From CAZHDI01 sp964531285 (GTDB lineage: Bacteria > Pseudomonadota > Alphaproteobacteria > JAJFIK01): a stretch of DNA of 36,639 bases. Positions 24,966 to 33,992 of this stretch are shown in pieces. Location: NCBI GenBank assembly GCA_964531285.1, contig CAZHDI010000030.1:1-36639 (forward strand), read 5' to 3'. Position 1 is the first letter of the stretch. Every line of letters starts with the position of its first letter. The translations under genes were made by a program, and so were the position numbers. The notes beneath the pieces are model-generated. The model worked only from the letters and a program-made list of their open reading frames with translations, did no database searches and was not told the origin of the DNA.

Positions 24966-25955
24966 TCAGGACCCGGACATGAAGCGCAGCACCGCCGGGC
25001 CGATGATCGCCACAAACAGCGCGGGCAGGAAGAACGCCACCACGGGCACCGCCAGGGTCGCGGGCAAGGCGGCGGCTTTCTTCTCGGCGCGTTGAAGCCG
25101 GGCGACCCGGTTTTCGTCGGCCAGGACCCGCAGCGCCTGACTGACCGGGGTGCCGTAGCGCTCGGTCTGGTTCAAGGTCGTGGACAGGGCCCGCGCGCCG
25201 GCAAATCCGGTCCGGCTTGCGAAATTGGCAAAGGCCGTGGTCCGGTCGGGCAGATAGGACAACTCCACCGTGGTGAGCACCAGTTCCTCGGCCAGATCCA
25301 GCGATTGGCCGCCGACCTCCCCTGAGACCCGGTGCAGGGCCGCCTCGATCGACATGCCCGCATTCACGCAAATGAGCAGAAGATCGAGCGCATCGGGAAA
25401 GGCATTCTCCATCTCCTGGCGGCGTTTCGAGATCCGGTTTTCCAGCCAGATCGCCGGGGCGTAATAGCCGACCGCGAAGCCGCCGACGATCGCCGCCGGG
25501 CCCATGGCCACGCTGAGCGATCCGGCCTGGCTGAGACCGAAGCCGCCCAGGGCGATGGCACCGACAAAGCGTGCGGCCAGAAACGCGATCTGCGGCTGCG
25601 GCCCGCGCAGGCCCGCCTGGGACAGCCGCTGACGCATAGTGTCTGTTTCCATCAGCTTACGGAGCGAAAAACGGTCCACCATCCAGGCCAGCGGTCCGGT
25701 GGCCTGTTGGCGCAACCGGCTGCCGGTCTTGGCGTCGCGCCCGCTGGAGGACGCGTTTTTCTGCGCCCGGCGCTGAAGCCAGCCTTCGCGCTCCTTGAGA
25801 CGTTTCAGGCGTGTCTTGGTGCGCGCCTGATGCGGGCTTTGGGGCAGGCTCGCGATCACCGCCGCCATGATCGCGATAAAGGTCAACCCGGCAACGAGTA
25901 TGCGGCCGAACTCGCTGGGCGCGACACTGGGCAAGGCGGGCAGCGACTCGAGCAT
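24966..25955 (-). CDS. tadC: Tad pilus inner-membrane platform protein TadC
   Basis: TadB and TadC form the inner-membrane platform of the Flp pilus machine, relatives of GspF/PilC. The 329-residue product has an N-terminal membrane segment, a basic cytoplasmic linker (about residues 40-95), and a GspF-like domain with FPDALDLLLICVNAGMSIEAAL, LSYLPDRTTAFANFASRTG and GTPVSQALRVLADENR. Two or more C-terminal membrane segments follow. ATG 25955 is four bases after the tadB stop; an in-frame start at 25976 would overlap tadB. Confidence 0.93.
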   Translation of the reverse strand: MLESLPALPSVAPSEFGRILVAGLTFIAIMAAVIASLPQSPHQARTKTRLKRLKEREGWLQRRAQKNASSSGRDAKTGSRLRQQATGPLAWMVDRFSLRKLMETDTMRQRLSQAGLRGPQPQIAFLAARFVGAIALGGFGLSQAGSLSVAMGPAAIVGGFAVGYYAPAIWLENRISKRRQEMENAFPDALDLLLICVNAGMSIEAALHRVSGEVGGQSLDLAEELVLTTVELSYLPDRTTAFANFASRTGFAGARALSTTLNQTERYGTPVSQALRVLADENRVARLQRAEKKAAALPATLAVPVVAFFLPALFVAIIGPAVLRFMSGS

Positions 25956-25959
25956 GGGA

Positions 25960-26955
25960 TTACACCTTGATCGCAATCATTTTCAGCATCAGCGCAATGC
26001 CGATGCCCATCCACAATCCGCCGCCCGCCAGCATGATTTGACCTGGCAAGGTGGTGAACAGCGGCGCGACATAATCCGGCGACATGGCCGCCGTTCCGCC
26101 CAGCACCAGGAAGGGCAGCGCACCGATGATCATCGCCGAGATCCGGCCTTCCGCGGATAAGGCGCCGACCTTGCCCTTGAGTTGCTTGCGCCCGCGCAGC
26201 ACGGCCGACAGATTGCCCAGCGTGTCCGAGAGATTGCCGCCCGTCTGGCGCTGGATCTCCAGGGCGGTGGTAAAGAAGGTCACTTCGGTGATCGGCATGC
26301 GCTCCTGAAGCCGCGACAAGGCCTGTTCCAGAGTCAGTCCGACGCCTTGCGTGCGCATGACCTTGGTGAATTCCTCCGCGACCGGATCGGGGCTCTCCTC
26401 GGCAATCATCTTCAGGGTTTCATTGACCGGAAGACCCGCCTTAAGGCCGCGCGCCATGACATCGAGCGCATCGGCAAACTGATCGGCGAACAGCGCCTGG
26501 CGGCGCGAGCGGCGCCGCTGCAGCCACAGGCGCGGCAGGGCCGCCCCGGCGCCGAAGCCAAGGGTGGTCGCGGCCAGCATGCTGAAACCGAGCAGCATGA
26601 AGCCGATAATCCCAACAAGGCCGAGCATGGCCGAGATCATCAGAAACTGGCGGGGCGACCAGTCGAGACCGGCATGATCGAGCATCTCGCTCAACGGCTT
26701 TTTCTTACTGCCCTGACCGCTGCGCTTGGCGTCGAGACTGCGCAGGCGCTCTTCCAGCATGCGCCGCCGGTTGCGCGCGCTGGTTTTGACGCTTGCCGGA
26801 TCGTCGCCGGGCCGGATGACCGTGTCGTCGCGCAGCCGGTCCAGTCGCGCCTCGAACGGGCTGCGCTTTTGCGACGGCAGAGCCAGGGCGATCAAAACCG
26901 TCGCGACACTGAGAAACGCGGCGGCGGCGGCCATAAGGGCAAGCATGTCGGGCAT
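25960..26955 (-). CDS. tadB: Tad pilus inner-membrane platform protein TadB
   Basis: It is the partner of TadC in the inner-membrane platform. The 331-residue product has an N-terminal membrane segment, a basic linker, two central membrane segments near residues 105-145, and a GspF-like domain with FADALDVMARGLKAGLPVNETLKMIAEE and GVGLTLEQALSRLQERMPITEV, followed by a C-terminal membrane pair. A strong AGGAGG lies about 12 bases upstream of the ATG. It sits between cpaF and tadC in the main minus-strand tad operon. Confidence 0.93.
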   Translation of the reverse strand: MPDMLALMAAAAAFLSVATVLIALALPSQKRSPFEARLDRLRDDTVIRPGDDPASVKTSARNRRRMLEERLRSLDAKRSGQGSKKKPLSEMLDHAGLDWSPRQFLMISAMLGLVGIIGFMLLGFSMLAATTLGFGAGAALPRLWLQRRRSRRQALFADQFADALDVMARGLKAGLPVNETLKMIAEESPDPVAEEFTKVMRTQGVGLTLEQALSRLQERMPITEVTFFTTALEIQRQTGGNLSDTLGNLSAVLRGRKQLKGKVGALSAEGRISAMIIGALPFLVLGGTAAMSPDYVAPLFTTLPGQIMLAGGGLWMGIGIALMLKMIAIKV

Positions 26956-26978
26956 GGCGGGGCCTTACCTCCTCACGC

Positions 26979-28436
26979 TCAAGCCGGATAATTCGACGGA
27001 TCGAGCGCTTCGCGCAGGTCGCGCTCGCGCCCGTAATAGACTGCCTGGTCCCAGAAGGCGGGACGTGAGATGCCCGCCGGCTGGTGGCGGCCGATCACCT
27101 TGCCCCGCTCCTCGCCCGAGATTTCGTAGGTCAGCAGGTCCTGCGTCGTGATGACCTCGTTCTCCTGACCGATCACCTCGGTGACATGGGTGATGCGGCG
27201 CGATCCGTCCCGCAGGCGCTGGGTCTGAATGATCACATCGATCGAGCCGACAATCATGTTGCGCAACGCACGCGGTGTGAGATTGAGCCCGCCCATGGTG
27301 ATCATGCTTTCCAGGCGGTTGAGCGCCTCGCGCGGCGAGTTGGCATGGAGCGTGCCCATGGACCCGTCATGGCCGGTGTTCATCGCCTGAAGAAGGTCGA
27401 AGGCCTCGCCGCCCCGCACCTCGCCCACGATGATCCGTTCAGGGCGCATTCTGAGGCAGTTGCGCACCAGATCACGCATGGTCACCTGGCCGCTACCTTC
27501 CAAATTGGGCGGCCGGGTCTCCAGGCGCACCACATGGGGCTGTTGAAGCTGCAATTCGGCGGCGTCCTCGCAGGTCACGATGCGTTCGCCCGCATCGATG
27601 AACGCCGTCAGGCAATTGAGCAGCGTCGTTTTGCCCGAACCCGTCCCCCCGGAGATCAGCACATTGCACCGGACGGCGCCGATCACCTCAAGAAGCTTGG
27701 CGCCCGGGTCCGGTACGGAGCCGAATTTGACCAGATCCCCCATGGTCAGCTTATCGCTGCGGAATTTCCGGATCGTCAGGGCCGGGCCGTCAATGGACAG
27801 GGGCGGCAGGATCACATTGACGCGGCTGCCGTCGGCAAGGCGGGCATCGCAGATGGGGCTCGATTCATCGACCCGGCGCCCCACCTGCCCGACGATCCGC
27901 TGGCAGATGTTCACCAGTTGTGTGTTGTCGCGAAACCGGACCGTGGTCGGCTGGATGCGGCCATCCACCTCGATGAACACGCTTCCCGATCCGTTGACCA
28001 TGATATCCGTGATATCGTCCCGTCCGAGCAGCGGCTCCAGCGGTCCGTAGCCCAGAATATCGTTACACAGATCTTCGAGCAGGCTCTCCTGCTCGCTCAC
28101 CGACATGGCCACATTCTTGAGACCCATGATCTCGTTGGCGAGATCGCGGATTTCGTCGGTTGCCGTTTCGGGGTCGAGTTCGGCCAGTTGCGACAGATCG
28201 ATTGTCTCGATCAGCGCGGTGAAGATCGAGGCTTTGAGGTCGTGATAGCTGTCGCCGGGCGCGGCTTGAGCCGGTGCCGCGCCGCCCGACGGCCGGTCCT
28301 TGGGCGCTGGTTTGCGCGCCGACGCGCCGGCCGAGGCTTTATCCGCTGCCGGACGGCTCGGTGCGGGCGGTCCCGAAGGGCGGCCGGACAAACCTGGAGC
28401 CGGGCCATCGGCCGCGCGGGGGCGTTTTCCGAACAT
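26979..28436 (-). CDS. cpaF: Tad pilus assembly ATPase TadA/CpaF
   Basis: It is a hexameric cytoplasmic ATPase that powers Flp pilus extension. The 485-residue product has a Pro/Ala-rich N-terminus (about 1-60), an N-terminal domain with NDILGYGPLEPLLGRDDITD, Walker A SGGTGSGKTT near residue 265, the Asp box around VTCEDAAELQL, and Walker B with RPERIIVGEVRGGEAFDLL. The His box GHDGSMGTLHANSPREALNR follows. Length is normal. Its start lies three bases after the cpaE stop. Confidence 0.96.
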   Translation of the reverse strand: MFGKRPRAADGPAPGLSGRPSGPPAPSRPAADKASAGASARKPAPKDRPSGGAAPAQAAPGDSYHDLKASIFTALIETIDLSQLAELDPETATDEIRDLANEIMGLKNVAMSVSEQESLLEDLCNDILGYGPLEPLLGRDDITDIMVNGSGSVFIEVDGRIQPTTVRFRDNTQLVNICQRIVGQVGRRVDESSPICDARLADGSRVNVILPPLSIDGPALTIRKFRSDKLTMGDLVKFGSVPDPGAKLLEVIGAVRCNVLISGGTGSGKTTLLNCLTAFIDAGERIVTCEDAAELQLQQPHVVRLETRPPNLEGSGQVTMRDLVRNCLRMRPERIIVGEVRGGEAFDLLQAMNTGHDGSMGTLHANSPREALNRLESMITMGGLNLTPRALRNMIVGSIDVIIQTQRLRDGSRRITHVTEVIGQENEVITTQDLLTYEISGEERGKVIGRHQPAGISRPAFWDQAVYYGRERDLREALDPSNYPA

Positions 28437-28439
28437 CGC

Positions 28440-29900
28440 TTACGCCGCCTTGGGGCGGGTCCTCTTGACCATGGACATGAGCTTGGCGAGCGCGCCCTTG
28501 GCGGCTTCGCCGCCGCGCTGTTTCTCGGCATGTCCCGCTACATGACGGGCCAGGGCCGCGCATTGCTTCGATGCGGGCGCGTCGGCATTCTCCTCGAAAA
28601 TCGTCTGGCCGCTGTTCGCTGCTTTGCCGAACAGCGCCGGATCGAAGGGCAGGCTCGCGAACGGGGTCGTCGCCAAGGTCTCTTCCAGGGCTTGCACGGT
28701 GACCTCCTGCCGGTTCGGCATGCCGGTCTGATTGAGCAAAAGCACCGGGGGCGGATCATGGGGCCGGCGCCGCCGCAACGTGCCCAGAAGCAGACGGGCG
28801 TTGCGGACCGAGGCAAGGTCCGGCGTCATCACAATGACGATCTGATCCGCCGCCATGAGGACCGGGCCGCTCCACGGCGTCCAGGTGCTGGGCATGTCGA
28901 GAACGGTCACGCTGGAGGCCGCGCGGGCACAGGCGATCAGGGGATCCCAGGCATCGCCGCCGAGGTCTTGGGCATCGAGGCTTTCGGGTGCTGCGAGCAG
29001 AGACAACCGGTCGCCGATCTGAATTTTGATCCGGTTCAGGAGTTGCAGATCGAGGCGGGACTGGGCCGCCAGCACATCGGCGATGGTCTGACCGGCCTCC
29101 TGGTCGAAATCGAGTGCGGCCGTGCCAAAGGACAGATCGAGATCGGCCAACAAGGTCTCTTCGCCAAGCGTCTGGGCCAGATACCATGCGACCCCATGGG
29201 CGATGGTGCTGGACCCGGCCCCGCCACGGGCGCTCATGAAGGCAATGACCTTGCCGCCTGCCTCGTCGCCCTTGCGTTCATAAAGGCCGGTAAGGGCATC
29301 GATGAGCGTGACCGGATTGGCCGGGGACAGAAGATAGTCTTCCACCCCCCGGCGGCGCAGATCCCGGACAAGACCCGCGTCATTGACGGTGCCGATGACG
29401 ATCACATGGGTGCCGACTTCGCACACTTCCGCCAGCGTATCCATCTGCGCCAGGAGCAAATCGCGTCCCGCCGAGGTTTCGACGATCACAACCTCGCCGC
29501 TGGGCGTGTCCGCAAGGCTATGGGTGGCTTCGAGAATGCCGCCTTCCGCTACGGTGATAGTGGCGCGCGCAAGACGGCGATCGCTGCGGGCGGCCTCGAA
29601 CGCCTCAGCCGTTTGGGGGGATTCGACAAATGCCTGAATCGCCACCGACGGCACGGGACGCCGGTCGCTGAGATCGATCGCGTCTTTCGGTCCGTCGTCT
29701 TCGAGCTGCGCCAAGAGGTTCGACGGGTCAGCCGGATCCTCGGTCCAGGCGGGCGCGGGCTCAATGTTGGGCTCAGGCTTGCGCTCGGGTTGGGACGCGC
29801 CATGCGGCGCCGGCCGTTGGTCGGGGAAGGGCGGCGGCGCCGGCGTGTCCGGAGTCTGCGCCGGTTGATCCTCAGACGGATGGGTGGAGCGATCGGACAT
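28440..29900 (-). CDS. cpaE: Tad pilus localisation ATPase CpaE/TadZ
   Basis: A MinD/ParA-like protein that places the Tad machine at the cell pole. The 486-residue product starts with a Pro-rich, probably disordered segment (about 1-75). A receiver-like domain (about 85-210), including GTVNDAGLVRDLRRRGVEDYL, and a P-loop ATPase domain (about 215-440) follow. The P loop, SARGGAGSST, lacks the usual Lys of KGGxGKT, as is common in CpaE/TadZ proteins. The start follows GGAG by five bases. It lies eight bases after the cpaD stop. Confidence 0.93.
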   Translation of the reverse strand: MSDRSTHPSEDQPAQTPDTPAPPPFPDQRPAPHGASQPERKPEPNIEPAPAWTEDPADPSNLLAQLEDDGPKDAIDLSDRRPVPSVAIQAFVESPQTAEAFEAARSDRRLARATITVAEGGILEATHSLADTPSGEVVIVETSAGRDLLLAQMDTLAEVCEVGTHVIVIGTVNDAGLVRDLRRRGVEDYLLSPANPVTLIDALTGLYERKGDEAGGKVIAFMSARGGAGSSTIAHGVAWYLAQTLGEETLLADLDLSFGTAALDFDQEAGQTIADVLAAQSRLDLQLLNRIKIQIGDRLSLLAAPESLDAQDLGGDAWDPLIACARAASSVTVLDMPSTWTPWSGPVLMAADQIVIVMTPDLASVRNARLLLGTLRRRRPHDPPPVLLLNQTGMPNRQEVTVQALEETLATTPFASLPFDPALFGKAANSGQTIFEENADAPASKQCAALARHVAGHAEKQRGGEAAKGALAKLMSMVKRTRPKAA

Positions 29901-29908
29901 CCCGTCTC

Positions 29909-30619
29909 CTATCGGTTGACACGGCTGACCGCGCCGTCTTCGCCGTCCTGGCGTTGGGTGCCGGTCGCCTGGCCGCGGGCATAAGCGTCGATGACGGTCT
30001 GGCGGCGGCGGGCCAGCGCCGGATCATTGGTGCGCGGTCCCAGCAGATCCGCCTTATCGCTCACCATGCGGACAAGGTTATGGCGTGTCGCACAGCCCAG
30101 ATTGTCGGAGCGCACGACCGACCCGGTCCGGGCGATATCGTCACGGAGCCAACGGCCGCACGGTTCCGGCGTGGCCTCGAAACGGCTGAACCGGATGACG
30201 ATCATGGGCAGTCCGTCCGTATCGGTCCGGGGCGCGCTTTCGACCAGCACATGATCGGTGTCGATCCCGGCCCGGTCCAGAAGATGGTTGATTTCTCCCA
30301 GAGTATGCACGGCCCGGCGCGCGGTCTCGCGGTCCGACGGCATACTGACGGTCATCGGTCCGTGGCCGAACCGCTTGTATCCGGTCGCGAACGTCAGAAC
30401 ATCGTTCTGGACACTATGGGTCAGCCGGGTGCCCGGGCGCGCGGCCTCGATCGACAAAGCCGCGATGGTTTCGGTCACCTCGGGCGCGAACCGGTCTCCG
30501 GGCCAGGCAGCGCCGGGCTCGCGGTAGCTGGCGTCCACGGCGGGTGTGCATGCGCCGAGTATCGCGGTCATGGCCGCCAGAACCACAAATGGCGAGGCGG
30601 CTGAGGAACGGTCCGGCAT
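29909..30619 (-). CDS. cpaD: CpaD family pilus assembly lipoprotein
   Basis: CpaD is an outer-membrane-associated component that helps the secretin of alphaproteobacterial Tad pili. The 236-residue product has a lipoprotein signal with lipobox LGAC (C24). Family patterns follow: MPSDRETARRAVHTLGEINHLL, VIRFSRFEATPEPCGRW and NLGCATRHNLVRMVSD with paired Cys. I choose ATG 30619 because GGAG (30628-30631) lies eight bases before it, the same spacing as at cpaC and flp. A GTG at 30628 that overlaps the cpaC stop is less likely, as the Shine-Dalgarno sequence overlaps it. Confidence 0.92.
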   Translation of the reverse strand: MPDRSSAASPFVVLAAMTAILGACTPAVDASYREPGAAWPGDRFAPEVTETIAALSIEAARPGTRLTHSVQNDVLTFATGYKRFGHGPMTVSMPSDRETARRAVHTLGEINHLLDRAGIDTDHVLVESAPRTDTDGLPMIVIRFSRFEATPEPCGRWLRDDIARTGSVVRSDNLGCATRHNLVRMVSDKADLLGPRTNDPALARRRQTVIDAYARGQATGTQRQDGEDGAVSRVNR

Positions 30620-30624
30620 GGGCC

Positions 30625-32076
30625 TCACTCCAGAATAAATCCGATCTCGTCCATTTTGAACCCGCTCATGGCCTCATCGGTATCCGCCTCGCCATATTGA
30701 GCGTTGAGCTGACCCCGGACGAAGGCGTCGAGATCGCTCATGGGAACAAAGCCATCGGCAGGCGTTGCAATCTCCTGCTCGGCGACCGGATCGACGAGGA
30801 ACGGCGTAACGATGACGATGAGTTCCGTTTCCGCGTTCTGAAAATCCCGGCTGCGGAATAAAGAGCCCAGAACGGGAATGGATTTGAGACCCGGCACGCC
30901 GTCCAGGGTTTCCTTCAGGCTCTCCTCGATCAGGCCTGCGATCACAAGGCTGCCGCCGCTCGGCAGTTCCACCGTGGTTTCGGCGCGGCGCACGGACAGC
31001 GCCGGAATGCTAAGCCCGTCGATACCCCCGCCGCCATTGATCAAAAAGGCGCCCTCGGATGTCAGTTCACTGACTTCCGTTGAAATCCGCATGGAGATCC
31101 GCCCGCCGCTGAGGACGACCGGCGTGAAACCGAGCCCGACGCCGAACGGCTTGAATGTGACGGTGACATTGCCGTCCCGGTCCCGCGATGTGGGCACGGG
31201 GTATTCGCCGCCGGCCAGAAAGCTCGCCGGTTCGCCGGAAATCGCCGTCAGGTTGGGTTCGGCCAGGGTGCGCACATAGCCATTGCGCTCGAATGCCTGA
31301 AGCACCGCTCCCACCGCGTCGCTGCCGTCCGACCACAGAAAGCTGGTGCCGGTCGTCGCCCCAGGCCCGAGGCCGCCGATGGCCCGTCCGTTCAGGCTGA
31401 ACGGATTGACGCTCGCGATATCGAACACCACATTGCCGGTCCCGATCAGCGCGGCCACATCCACGCCGAGTTGTTTGAGCACCGTGCGCTGCATCTCCAG
31501 GACCCGAACCCGCAGGAGCACCTGCTCCTGTTCCTCGATCGTCAGACGGTTGATGACTTTGGCCGGGTCCCCGACAACTTGACCCGCGAGGGTGATCGCG
31601 AAGTCCGCGTCGCTTGCTGAGGCGACCCCGCCGGAGAGAATCAAGGTCTCGTTCATGGATTCAACGGCGATGCGGGCATCGGGAAGATAGCGCGCAAGGC
31701 CGTCTTCCAGCGCCTTGATATCGGGTTCGACCCGGATATCCAGAAGGCCGATCCGCTCCCCTGCGGCATCGAAAAGAAAGGCATTGGTTTGCCCGACCTT
31801 CCGCCCCAGGATAAACAGGCGCCGGGACGAACGGACGACCAGATCGGCGATCTCCGGGTCCGCGATCAGGATATCGGCGGCATCGACGGGAAGGTCGATC
31901 AGAACTGATTTGTTCAGTCCTAAGACGACATCCCGCGAAATGGTCGTATGGCCGCTGTCGCTGAGCCGAAGGCCGGGTACGGGCCGGTCCTTCGCGGCGC
32001 CGGGCAGCGGTACTGCGACAAGGGCGATCAGCAGGGCCGGCGCGGCGGCGCGCAGGAGCGGGGGAATCACTGCCAT
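30625..32076 (-). CDS. cpaC: Tad pilus outer-membrane secretin CpaC/RcpA
   Basis: It forms the outer-membrane channel for the Flp pilus. The 483-residue product has a signal peptide (about 1-28), a pilus-formation N-domain (about 45-115) with DLPVDAADILIADPEIADLV, and a BON-like domain with GGVASASDADFAITLA. The secretin core has VLLRVRVLEMQRTVLKQLGV, RTLAEPNLTAISGEPASFLAGG, and VELPSGGSLVIAGLI near the end. ATG 32076 is chosen because GGGGAG (32085-32090) stands eight bases before it; an in-frame ATG at 32097 lacks a good Shine-Dalgarno sequence. It overlaps the cpaB stop region by ten bases. Confidence 0.94.
   Translation of the reverse strand: MAVIPPLLRAAAPALLIALVAVPLPGAAKDRPVPGLRLSDSGHTTISRDVVLGLNKSVLIDLPVDAADILIADPEIADLVVRSSRRLFILGRKVGQTNAFLFDAAGERIGLLDIRVEPDIKALEDGLARYLPDARIAVESMNETLILSGGVASASDADFAITLAGQVVGDPAKVINRLTIEEQEQVLLRVRVLEMQRTVLKQLGVDVAALIGTGNVVFDIASVNPFSLNGRAIGGLGPGATTGTSFLWSDGSDAVGAVLQAFERNGYVRTLAEPNLTAISGEPASFLAGGEYPVPTSRDRDGNVTVTFKPFGVGLGFTPVVLSGGRISMRISTEVSELTSEGAFLINGGGGIDGLSIPALSVRRAETTVELPSGGSLVIAGLIEESLKETLDGVPGLKSIPVLGSLFRSRDFQNAETELIVIVTPFLVDPVAEQEIATPADGFVPMSDLDAFVRGQLNAQYGEADTDEAMSGFKMDEIGFILE
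30628..30631 (-). promoter_or_regulatory. Ribosome binding site of cpaD
   Basis: GGAG lies eight bases before ATG 30619. It decides for this start over the GTG at 30628. Confidence 0.65.
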
Positions 32077-32867
32077 TGGCTGCGCTCCCCTTCCCATTGC
32101 ACCCGCTCGGCCGAGCTGCCGAACCGGTAGATGGTGGTCGTCCGGGGCGCGGCCGCAAGCGGCTTCTCACGCTCCGCATCAGGAGCGTCAAAGCCGCGCA
32201 GAGCGAAGATCAGCGTGCCGGCCTCCTGGGCTTGCGCGAAGATTTCGGCCTCCTCAGGGCTCACCTCAAGGGTAATGGTCTCGCCTTGGATGGACACGTC
32301 ATTCTCGGTCTGGATGGTCTGGTCGATGGCGAGAACGCGAATGTTCTGAAGAACGGTGCGCGCGATGGTGATCGTCTGGCCATCGGGGCCGTTCGTGACG
32401 CGCGACAGGATCACATCGACCCGATCCTCGGGCAGGATGAAGCCCCCCGCGCCGCGTTCATAATTGACCTCCGCACTGACGGCCCGCATGCCCGGTTCGA
32501 TGGTCGCGGCCATCATGCCGCCGCCGTCCGTGCCGATAAGGCGGTCGGTCAGAATGGGCTCGCGCTCCAGGATGCGCTCGCGCACCCGCCGGCCCATGAG
32601 CGATTTCGGGATATCCCCGCCCCGCTCCGCTTCGAGAGACCCGGCGGGACGCTCCGCGTCTTCCGGCCAGGCACCGACCTTCAGGTCGTCCGGACCGATC
32701 CGATGGCCGCGCGCCAGATCCTGTGCCGCGACGACGATGCCGCGCGTGGCCGGTGCCTCGGCCGGGCGAGGTTCGACCGGGCGCGACAGCCAGACATACA
32801 CCATACCGGCGGCCAGACAGGCCGCGCCGAGGGCAACAACAAGAAGAATGACGCGGAGTGCGGACAT
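32067..32867 (-). CDS. cpaB: Flp pilus assembly protein CpaB/RcpC
   Basis: It is a periplasmic, membrane-anchored protein that works with the secretin. The 266-residue product has an N-terminal membrane anchor (about 5-27). A SAF domain (about 42-105) follows, with IVVAAQDLARGHRIGPDDLK and GRRVRERILEREPIL. The RcpC domain includes GMRAVSAEVNYERGAGGFILPEDRVDVIL and TLEVSPEEAEIFAQAQEAG. It is cotranscribed with cpaC, overlapping it, and follows cpaA after 72 bases. Confidence 0.94.
   Translation of the reverse strand: MSALRVILLVVALGAACLAAGMVYVWLSRPVEPRPAEAPATRGIVVAAQDLARGHRIGPDDLKVGAWPEDAERPAGSLEAERGGDIPKSLMGRRVRERILEREPILTDRLIGTDGGGMMAATIEPGMRAVSAEVNYERGAGGFILPEDRVDVILSRVTNGPDGQTITIARTVLQNIRVLAIDQTIQTENDVSIQGETITLEVSPEEAEIFAQAQEAGTLIFALRGFDAPDAEREKPLAAAPRTTTIYRFGSSAERVQWEGERSQWQ
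32085..32090 (-). promoter_or_regulatory. Ribosome binding site of cpaC
   Basis: GGGGAG ends eight bases before ATG 32076. It lies downstream of the alternative ATG at 32097 and supports the shorter product. Confidence 0.65.
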
Positions 32868-32939
32868 GGACTGCTCAAATCGGGACAGGCCCCGTGCGGC
32901 CGGTAACCCCGAGTTTGTCCGTATCCGTTCAAGATAGGG

Positions 32940-33476
32940 TTAATGCGGCAGGCCGGTGAGGATATGCGTGCTCAGGCGCTGGAACAGATCCGTCTGGGGA
33001 AAGACCAAAAGCGCTCCGCCAGCAAGCGCAAGACCGTAAGGCACGCCCTGGTCGGGGTCATGAAGCCGGGCGAGCCAGCCGATGCGCATGAGCCTGTGCG
33101 GCAAAACCTGCCGGCGCAAGGCCAGAATGGCCAGGGTTAATAGGCCACCAAGAACAGCGGCAAGGACCAAAAACTCAAGGGCTTCGTCCGGGCCGATCCA
33201 CAGGGTGAGGCAAGCCGCGAATTTAGCGTCGCCGCCGCCGATCCATCCGGGTAGGAATAAAATAAAGCCGGTAACGAGAACGAGAAGGGCAACGCCGCCA
33301 TGGGCGGCCCATGTACCGGCGCTCAAACCGGCTGCGGCCGCTGCAAGCATGAATCCGGCCAACAGCGCGGCGTTCAGCCAGTTCGGCAAGGCGTAGGCGG
33401 TCAGATCCCGGCCCGCGGCGAGGATCACGAGGAGCGGGAACAGCAGATAGCTCAGCCCGGATGCAAGAGGGATCAT
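32940..33476 (-). CDS. cpaA: Prepilin peptidase CpaA/TadV
   Basis: It is an aspartyl protease of the inner membrane that removes the leader from Flp pilin and the TadE/TadG minor pilins. The 178-residue product is almost entirely hydrophobic, with about five to six membrane segments. The two catalytic Asp are D24 in GRDLTAYALPN and D83 in GGGDAKF, matching the TadV/CpaA pattern. ATG 33476 gives a start directly before the first membrane segment. ATG 33509 is possible, and the longest reading begins at a TTG at 33560 and is unlikely. It lies 96 bases downstream of flp. Confidence 0.9.
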   Translation of the reverse strand: MIPLASGLSYLLFPLLVILAAGRDLTAYALPNWLNAALLAGFMLAAAAAGLSAGTWAAHGGVALLVLVTGFILFLPGWIGGGDAKFAACLTLWIGPDEALEFLVLAAVLGGLLTLAILALRRQVLPHRLMRIGWLARLHDPDQGVPYGLALAGGALLVFPQTDLFQRLSTHILTGLPH

Positions 33477-33572
33477 GAGCGGTGCGGCCCTGACCGGCGC
33501 CGGGTGCATGGCGTGCACCGGAGGTAAGGAATTGGCGGCAGGCGTTGCGCCCGCCGCCAATGATGACGTGTC

Positions 33573-33755
33573 TTAGTCGTCGCCCGCGCCCGCACCGGCG
33601 AGAGCCGTGGCGATCCGGGTGAAGGTATTGCCGATCTCGGTGCCGAGGGCGGTCACGGCGCCGATGATGGCGACGGCCAGACCCGCCGCGATCAATCCGT
33701 ATTCGATGGCCGTGGCACCCGACTCGTCCTTCAGAAAGGCGATCATGGTTTTCAT
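33573..33755 (-). CDS. flp: Flp-type major pilin
   Basis: It is the structural subunit of the Flp pilus. The 60-residue precursor has a short leader MKTMIAFLKDESG, a predicted cleavage between G13 and A14, and a mature N-terminus ATAIEYGLIAAG with the conserved Glu at position 5 and adjacent Tyr. A single hydrophobic helix follows, and the C-terminus is Ala/Gly-rich, ending GAGAGDD. The longer reading to 33815 is rejected because GGAG (33764-33767) lies eight bases before ATG 33755. It is first in the minus-strand operon. Confidence 0.96.
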   Translation of the reverse strand: MKTMIAFLKDESGATAIEYGLIAAGLAVAIIGAVTALGTEIGNTFTRIATALAGAGAGDD

Positions 33756-33763
33756 GGTCAGTG

Positions 33764-33767
33764 CTCC
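33764..33767 (-). promoter_or_regulatory. Ribosome binding site of flp
   Basis: GGAG, eight bases before ATG 33755, with the same spacing as at cpaC and cpaD. Confidence 0.7.
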
Positions 33768-33907
33768 TGTCGTCGTCTTGGTTCCGATCAACCGCGATCG
33801 GCGCCATGAGATCATGACGCGCGACCGTTACTGATGATCAGAGCCTACGCCCGATGGCCTTAAGGGCGGATTACGGTCAACAGGAAATATTGAAGCGATT
33901 GTCTCTT

Positions 33908-33969
33908 AAACCGGGCCGGCTGTTTTTATATGCGTACATTCTATTTACGCTCCTCTGATAGGCCGGTTT
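33908..33969. promoter_or_regulatory. Imperfect inverted repeat between divergent flp and the secretin-N-domain gene
   Basis: AAACCGGGCC (33908-33917) and GGCCGGTTT (33961-33969) are complementary except for one extra G. They flank an A/T-rich core with GTTTTTATATG and TTCTATTTACG, where promoters would be expected. I could not settle on clear -35/-10 pairs on either strand, so this is only a candidate control region. Confidence 0.25.
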
Positions 33970-33992
33970 GAAGGCAGTTGCGAGGTACCGAT

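Noticed and set aside
28440..29900. Degenerate P loop in CpaE as a sign of a dead ATPase
   Set aside because: CpaE/TadZ proteins commonly depart from KGGxGKT, so this is normal for the family.
27084..29984. A 966-residue plus-strand open reading opposite cpaF and cpaE
   Set aside because: Both minus-strand genes have firm family motifs (Walker A, His box, receiver-like domain); the plus-strand reading is an Arg/His/Gly-rich shadow.
33840..33992. Promoter for flp with TTGACC on the minus strand
   Set aside because: No acceptable -10 hexamer lies 15-19 bases downstream, so I did not call it.
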